9,465 nt of DNA from Desulfobulbaceae bacterium (lineage in GTDB: Bacteria; Desulfobacterota; Desulfobulbia; Desulfobulbales; Desulfobulbaceae): positions 1-9,465 of the forward strand of contig DAOVTM010000136.1 in NCBI GenBank assembly GCA_030633145.1. The letters are read 5' to 3'. Numbering within the stretch: the first letter of the stretch is position 1; each line of letters starts with the position of its first letter. Below, piece after piece: positions 6,072 to 9,465 of this stretch. A program made the position numbers and the translations under genes. The notes under the pieces were generated by a model that searched no databases, was not told the origin of the DNA, and saw only the letters and a program-made list of their open reading frames with translations.

Positions 6072-7622
6072 ATGACTTTACACAACGACAAAATAATAAT
6101 CCTCGATTTCGGCTCCCAAACCACCCAGCTCATTGCCCGCCGTATCCGTGAGCAGAAGGTATATTCCGAGATCCATCCCTACACCCTGCCCCTGGCAGAA
6201 CTGAAGGCAATGCAGCCCACCGGGATTGTCCTGTCCGGCGGCCCGGCCTCGGTCTATGACGAGGACGCACCCATCTCTGATCCGGGTCTGTTTGAGCTTG
6301 GCGTACCGGTACTGGGAATCTGCTACGGAGCCCAGTTGATGATGCAGCAGCTAGGGGGTCGGGTAGAGCAAGCAGAAAAAAGGGAGTTTGGTAAGGCAGA
6401 GCTGAAGATCAGCTATACAGCCGGTCTCTTTGCGGGCATGGAAACCGATCCGCACGACTATCAGGTCTGGATGAGCCACGGAGACCGCATTGAAGCTGTT
6501 GCGCCCGGCTTTGTTGCCACTGCCACCTCCAATCACTCCCCCCTTGCTGCTCTGCGCCATGAAAAGAAGCCCTTTGTTGCGGTTCAGTTTCATCCCGAGG
6601 TGGCTCATACCCTTATCGGCACGGATGTGCTGCGCAATTTCATTTTCGGCCTCTGTAACTGTGAGCCGACCTGGACCATGCACTCCTTTATCGAGGCAAC
6701 CGTGGCTGAGGTCAGGGAAAAAGTCGGTGATGAGCAAGTCATCTGCGCCCTATCCGGCGGGGTGGACTCCTCGGTAGTCGCAGCCATGGTGCATCGGGCC
6801 ATTGGCAATCGCCTCACCTGCATCTATGTCAACAACGGCTTGATGCGAACCGGTGAGAGCGAGTCGATTCTCCGTTTTTTTCGAGAAAAGACTGACCTGA
6901 CAGTCATTGATGTGGACGCAGAAGACTACTTTCTTGAACAACTGGACGGGATCGTTGACCCAGAGGTAAAACGTAAACGGATCGGGTACGGTTTTATCAA
7001 GATCTTCGAAGAAGAGGCCAATAAACTTGGCAAGATCAAGTATCTGGCCCAGGGAACCCTGTATCCTGACGTGATCGAATCCGTGGTCTTTCGTGGTCAG
7101 GCACCGATCAAATCGCACCATAACGTAGGCGGCCTGCCCGAGCAGATGCAAATGGAGCTGATTGAACCGCTGCGGGAGCTGTTCAAGGATGAGGTGCGTG
7201 AACTGGGTTTGGAGCTGGGACTGCCTGAGGAGGCAATTTACCGGCAGCCCTTTCCTGGGCCCGGTCTTGGCATTCGCATCATGGGCGAGGTCAGCGGTGA
7301 GCGGCTTCATATCCTGCGCCAGGCCGACGTTATTGTCCTGGATGAGATGAAGAAAGCTGGCTGGTACCGTAAGGTCTGGCAATCCTTTGCAGTGCTGTTG
7401 CCCATCCAGACTGTGGGGGTGATGGGGGATGGTCGGACGTATGAAAATGTCATCGCCATCCGTGCCGTTGACAGTCGTGATGCCATGACCGCAGACTGGT
7501 CGCAGCTTCCCTATGACCTGCTTGGCCGGATCTCCACCCGGATTATTAACGAGGTTCGGGGAGTAAACCGGGTGGTGTATGATATCTCCTCCAAGCCGCC
7601 TTCTACCATTGAGTGGGAATGA
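6072..7622 (+). CDS. guaA: GMP synthase (glutamine-hydrolysing)
   Basis: The enzyme aminates XMP to GMP using glutamine and ATP, completing guanine nucleotide synthesis begun by guaB. The 516-residue protein has the usual full length. The class I glutamine amidotransferase domain (about 8-195) contains the nucleophile Cys84 in GICYGAQ and the H174-x-E176 dyad in VQFHPEV. The ATP-pyrophosphatase domain follows, with the P-loop LSGGVDSS at 227-234. The C-terminal dimerisation domain has KSHHNVGGLPE (347-357), RQPFPGPGLGIR (391-402) and the terminal SKPPSTIEWE. All catalytic residues I expect are present. The start at 6072 has little Shine-Dalgarno support. The 103-nt gap upstream is AT-rich near the start and could hold its own promoter, which would be needed if the HEPN module is a separate unit. 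Confidence 0.98.
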   Translation: MTLHNDKIIILDFGSQTTQLIARRIREQKVYSEIHPYTLPLAELKAMQPTGIVLSGGPASVYDEDAPISDPGLFELGVPVLGICYGAQLMMQQLGGRVEQAEKREFGKAELKISYTAGLFAGMETDPHDYQVWMSHGDRIEAVAPGFVATATSNHSPLAALRHEKKPFVAVQFHPEVAHTLIGTDVLRNFIFGLCNCEPTWTMHSFIEATVAEVREKVGDEQVICALSGGVDSSVVAAMVHRAIGNRLTCIYVNNGLMRTGESESILRFFREKTDLTVIDVDAEDYFLEQLDGIVDPEVKRKRIGYGFIKIFEEEANKLGKIKYLAQGTLYPDVIESVVFRGQAPIKSHHNVGGLPEQMQMELIEPLRELFKDEVRELGLELGLPEEAIYRQPFPGPGLGIRIMGEVSGERLHILRQADVIVLDEMKKAGWYRKVWQSFAVLLPIQTVGVMGDGRTYENVIAIRAVDSRDAMTADWSQLPYDLLGRISTRIINEVRGVNRVVYDISSKPPSTIEWE

Positions 7623-7633
7623 TCCGCAGGTTA

Positions 7634-7713
7634 CACAGATGAACGCAGAGATCACAGAGTTACCGATTTGAAAATTCTTTATTTTTCTCTGTGAACTCTG
7701 TGTCCTCTGTGGT
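7634..7713 (+). repeat. Inverted, periodic CACAGAG/CTCTGTG repeat after guaA
   Basis: The left side carries CACAGAT (7634), CGCAGAG (7644) and CACAGAG (7653). The right side carries three CTCTGTG copies at 7687, 7696 and 7705, spaced exactly nine bases. Bases 7653-7661 and 7694-7702 pair perfectly over nine bases. After a two-base mismatch the pairing resumes for seven more positions (7644-7650 with 7705-7711, one G-T), around a 32-nt AT-rich loop. As RNA this is a long stem-loop and may end or protect the guaA transcript. Similar CACAGAG-type intergenic elements are, from general knowledge, scattered through many environmental bacterial genomes and create spurious ORFs with TTEDTE-like translations. 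Confidence 0.8.
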
Positions 7714-7777
7714 GAAAACAATGTTTATCAGTTCAGAACCATTAACTTAAACTACAAATTTTAAAAAAAATAAAAAC

Positions 7778-8554
7778 ATGTTAAAAACAGGAATTTACGT
7801 TGACGCAGAAAACATTAAGATGAGTGGCGGCTACGGTATGCGTTACGATGTGCTGGTGGACCTTGCCAACAGTGGTCACGCAACCATGCTCCGAGCCAAC
7901 TGCTACCTTGCCGAAGACCGGGAACGCACTAGCAAGGATCCTGAGTACCGGCAAAAGGTTTATTATTACCACGACATTCTCCGCCAGTGCGGCTTCAAAA
8001 TCATCAAAAAATATGTACGCCGCTATACTGATGAAGAGGGCAATGTGACCACCAAGGCCAATGCGGATATGGATCTTGCCATTGATGCCCTGCTCCAGGC
8101 TCGCAACCTGGATCGGATCATCCTTCTCACCGGGGATGGTGACTTTATCCGTCTGGTCACCGCCCTGCAAAATATGGGCTGCCGGGTGGATGTGATTGCT
8201 TTTGACAACGTCAGCCGTGACCTGCGGGAGGTGGCAGACTCCTATATCTCCGGTTTCCTCATCCCCGGACTGCTGCCCATCCAGGCCAACGAGGGCCGGG
8301 ATGAAGGTGAGTGGCAGCGGGGGACAGTGGCGAATTTTAACCCGGATCGAGGCTTTGGCTTTTTCCGCTTTTATCGGCGGATCAAGGATGAACTCAAACC
8401 GGAGACGGTCTTTTTTCACCTCTCAAAATCAACCCTGGAAGGGGATTACTATTTCCTGGATTCAAACCGTATCTTTGAGTTCCGTATTGTTGACAACCCC
8501 TCTAACGATAACCGTTCCGAGGCCTGGGACATCAGCCTGGTCAAAGAGGTCTGA
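7778..8554 (+). CDS. NYN (PIN-like) nuclease domain fused to a C-terminal cold-shock-like domain
   Basis: The 258-residue protein is probably a cytosolic RNA-processing or RNA-degrading enzyme. Residues 1-165 form a NYN/LabA-DUF88 domain of the PIN-like nuclease fold. The expected acidic metal-binding residues are visible: D9 in YVDAEN, D97 and D99 in ANADMDLAID, and D120 and D122 in LTGDGDF. Residues about 178-258 resemble a cold-shock OB fold, with GTVANFNPDRGFGFFRF (182-198) as an RNP1-like motif and VFFHLS (211-216) as an RNP2-like motif; the loop between them (RRIKDELKPE) is longer than in CspA. The natural reading is that the second domain binds RNA and presents it to the nuclease. ATG 7778 lacks a clear ribosome binding site and follows an A-rich leader. 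The ferredoxin gene starts 23 nt after its stop. The RNA target is unknown. Confidence 0.9.
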   Translation: MLKTGIYVDAENIKMSGGYGMRYDVLVDLANSGHATMLRANCYLAEDRERTSKDPEYRQKVYYYHDILRQCGFKIIKKYVRRYTDEEGNVTTKANADMDLAIDALLQARNLDRIILLTGDGDFIRLVTALQNMGCRVDVIAFDNVSRDLREVADSYISGFLIPGLLPIQANEGRDEGEWQRGTVANFNPDRGFGFFRFYRRIKDELKPETVFFHLSKSTLEGDYYFLDSNRIFEFRIVDNPSNDNRSEAWDISLVKEV

Positions 8555-8577
8555 ACCCCGGCCCAGAGGAGTAATCC

Positions 8578-8766
8578 ATGTGGAAAATTACTGTAAATGA
8601 AGAGAAGTGTACCGGCTGCGGCGAGTGCGTTGATTCCTGTCCGGGCGAGGTGTATGAACTAAAGGATGATAAGGCGGTTGTGGTCAATCTTGATGAGTGC
8701 CACGGCTGCCATACCTGTGAGGCGGTCTGTGATGAAGATGCCTGCCAGGTGGAGGAAGAGGATTAG
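8578..8766 (+). CDS. Small 2[4Fe-4S] ferredoxin
   Basis: This 62-residue soluble protein would act as a low-potential one-electron carrier. Both cluster motifs are complete: C11-x2-C14-x2-C17-x3-C21-P, and C41-x2-C44-x2-C47-x3-C51. The second motif is followed by Asp instead of the usual Pro, and an extra Cys56 lies just after it. The protein is acidic, ending in a Glu/Asp-rich tail. GAGGAG at 8566-8571 is a good ribosome binding site six bases before the ATG. It follows the NYN gene closely on the same strand, so the two are probably co-transcribed, although no functional link is evident. The redox partner cannot be told from this window. Confidence 0.95.
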   Translation: MWKITVNEEKCTGCGECVDSCPGEVYELKDDKAVVVNLDECHGCHTCEAVCDEDACQVEEED

Positions 8767-8777
8767 GGATATTTTGT

Positions 8778-9113
8778 TTACCCCTGCTTTTTCCCCTTCC
8801 CCCAGAGCGGATCCTGACCAAAACGATCCATCCACCAGTCCTCGGCATCATAGACATCTCCCTTGCCGGGGGTGAGCGGAAAGCGGTACTCACTGGTATA
8901 GCGCATCAGCAGCTCATGGGAGAGGGTCAACTGGTACATTATCCGTTCATTCTCCTCATTTACTTCAACATTATCACTGTCGGCTGTTGCATCCGGGTGG
9001 TACTTTTTACACATCCGATGATAGGCTCGTTTAATCTCGCCCAGGGTGGCTCGATCGCCCAGCTTAAAGAGTTCCCTGGCCTTTTCTATGGCCTGCCATT
9101 CTTTTTCGTTCAT
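8778..9113 (-). CDS. J-domain-only protein (DnaJ-like)
   Basis: The 111-residue protein contains an N-terminal J domain (about 1-72) with the HPD signature at residues 39-41 in KKYHPDAT, preceded by the basic helix EIKRAYHRMCKKY. Through HPD it should stimulate the ATPase of an Hsp70 (DnaK). The glycine/phenylalanine-rich, zinc-finger and substrate-binding regions of DnaJ proper are absent. Instead there is a short tail with a tryptophan-rich stretch (EDWWMDRFGQDPLW, 91-104), which may contact a dedicated client. Its ATG overlaps the plsY stop codon (ATGA at 9113-9110), so the two are probably translationally coupled. Its 3' end faces the ferredoxin gene with only 11 bases between them. Confidence 0.92.
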   Translation of the reverse strand: MNEKEWQAIEKARELFKLGDRATLGEIKRAYHRMCKKYHPDATADSDNVEVNEENERIMYQLTLSHELLMRYTSEYRFPLTPGKGDVYDAEDWWMDRFGQDPLWGKGKKQG

Positions 9114-9465
9114 GGTGTCGACTCTTCCTGCTCTTCTTTTTTCTTTTTACCTTTTTTAAAACTCTTTTCCGTCCCTTTTAACAACCGCCCAATGTTCTGG
9201 TAATGCTTGAGCCAGATCATTGTTACCACAAAACCGGCCAGGGAGAGCTTCCAGAGCGGTTCCGCAAAAAAAAACATCCCGGGCAGGATGGCGGCAGATG
9301 CCAACAGGGAACCCAGAGAGACAAAACCGCTTGCCGCCACAGTAACAATAAACACCACCAGGCAGATAAGTAAAGATTGAGGAGCAAGATAGAGGAATAC
9401 CCCCAGTCCAGTGGCCACCCCCTTGCCACCGCGAAAACCGAGATAGACCGGAAACATGTGACCGA
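9110..9465 (-). CDS. plsY: Acyl-phosphate:glycerol-3-phosphate acyltransferase, partial (N-terminus beyond the window)
   Basis: PlsY is an inner-membrane enzyme that transfers an acyl group from acyl-phosphate to glycerol-3-phosphate, the first acylation in phospholipid synthesis. The visible part starts G-H-M-F-P-V-Y-L-G-F at the window edge and is the C-terminal portion of the protein. The glycine-rich motif GGKGVATG, which follows the conserved His, and the motif KHYQNIGRLLKGTE (H-x-x-N-I-x-R-L) are both present, with hydrophobic membrane segments between them. The ATG at 9457 is internal, not the start: the frame continues open to the window end with conserved residues. The cytosolic C-terminus is a lysine- and glutamate-rich tail (FKKGKKKKEEQEES). 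The gene runs into the J-domain gene through a 4-base overlap. Confidence 0.95.
   Translation of the reverse strand, partial: GHMFPVYLGFRGGKGVATGLGVFLYLAPQSLLICLVVFIVTVAASGFVSLGSLLASAAILPGMFFFAEPLWKLSLAGFVVTMIWLKHYQNIGRLLKGTEKSFKKGKKKKEEQEESTP

Noticed and set aside
6750..7721. 323-codon open frame on the minus strand across guaA
   Set aside because: It lies antisense to conserved guaA, and its N-terminus is just the translation of the CTCTGTG repeat (MFSPQRTQSSQRK), a known kind of spurious ORF.
7781..8419. 212-codon minus-strand open frame opposite the NYN gene
   Set aside because: The sense strand encodes intact NYN and cold-shock motifs; the antisense product has no domain features.
8765..8782. 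Bidirectional terminator between ferredoxin and the J-domain gene
   Set aside because: Only a four-base AGGG/CCCT pairing with a long loop is available in the 11-base gap and its flanks; not convincing.
1..9465. tRNA or rRNA genes, CRISPR arrays, transposases
   Set aside because: I looked for cloverleaf-like stretches, spaced direct repeats and transposase motifs in all gaps and found none that I could support.

Overview
The window reads as an ordinary, gene-dense stretch of a Gram-negative bacterial chromosome of roughly 50% GC. It holds a lipoprotein signal peptide, PlsY, de novo GMP synthesis genes, a small 2[4Fe-4S] ferredoxin and a secreted dockerin-type protein. This combination would suit an anaerobic Desulfobacterota lineage (Desulfobulbales-like, possibly cable-bacterium relatives), but that placement is inference from general resemblance and is weakly held.

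Layout. Bases 1-709 hold a secreted protein with a cohesin-like region and a C-terminal type I dockerin. Its signal peptide is cut off from the mature part by an in-frame TAG at 65-67. Bases 710-963 (254 nt) are intergenic, with no gene or clear regulatory site that I can support. A lipoprotein glutaminyl-peptide cyclotransferase follows (964-1764), then a short repeat- and hairpin-containing spacer, then guaB (IMP dehydrogenase, 1864-3330). After a small purine-rich microrepeat comes a multi-pass GT-C-like membrane protein (3380-5086). Its stop codon is overlapped by the first gene of an AT-rich two-gene module (5079-5504 and 5507-5968); the second protein carries a HEPN-type R-x4-H motif. 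guaA (GMP synthase, 6072-7622) follows. Its 3' flank carries an 80-nt inverted, internally periodic CACAGAG/CTCTGTG repeat. Next are a NYN-domain nuclease fused to a cold-shock-like domain (7778-8554) and a 62-aa ferredoxin (8578-8766). On the opposite strand, converging on the ferredoxin, are a J-domain-only protein (8778-9113) and the 3' part of plsY (9110 to the window end), joined by an ATGA overlap.

How the genes relate. guaB and guaA encode the two consecutive steps IMP to XMP to GMP and are often adjacent. Here about 2.7 kb of unrelated sequence separates them: the membrane protein and the HEPN pair. The HEPN pair is the best candidate for an undescribed system. It is compact and tightly coupled, lower in GC than its neighbours in the lines I counted, and its first protein has no recognisable nucleotidyltransferase motif, so it is not the classical MNT-HEPN toxin-antitoxin arrangement. 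The other notable items are the amber stop at the signal-peptide junction and the NYN plus cold-shock fusion.
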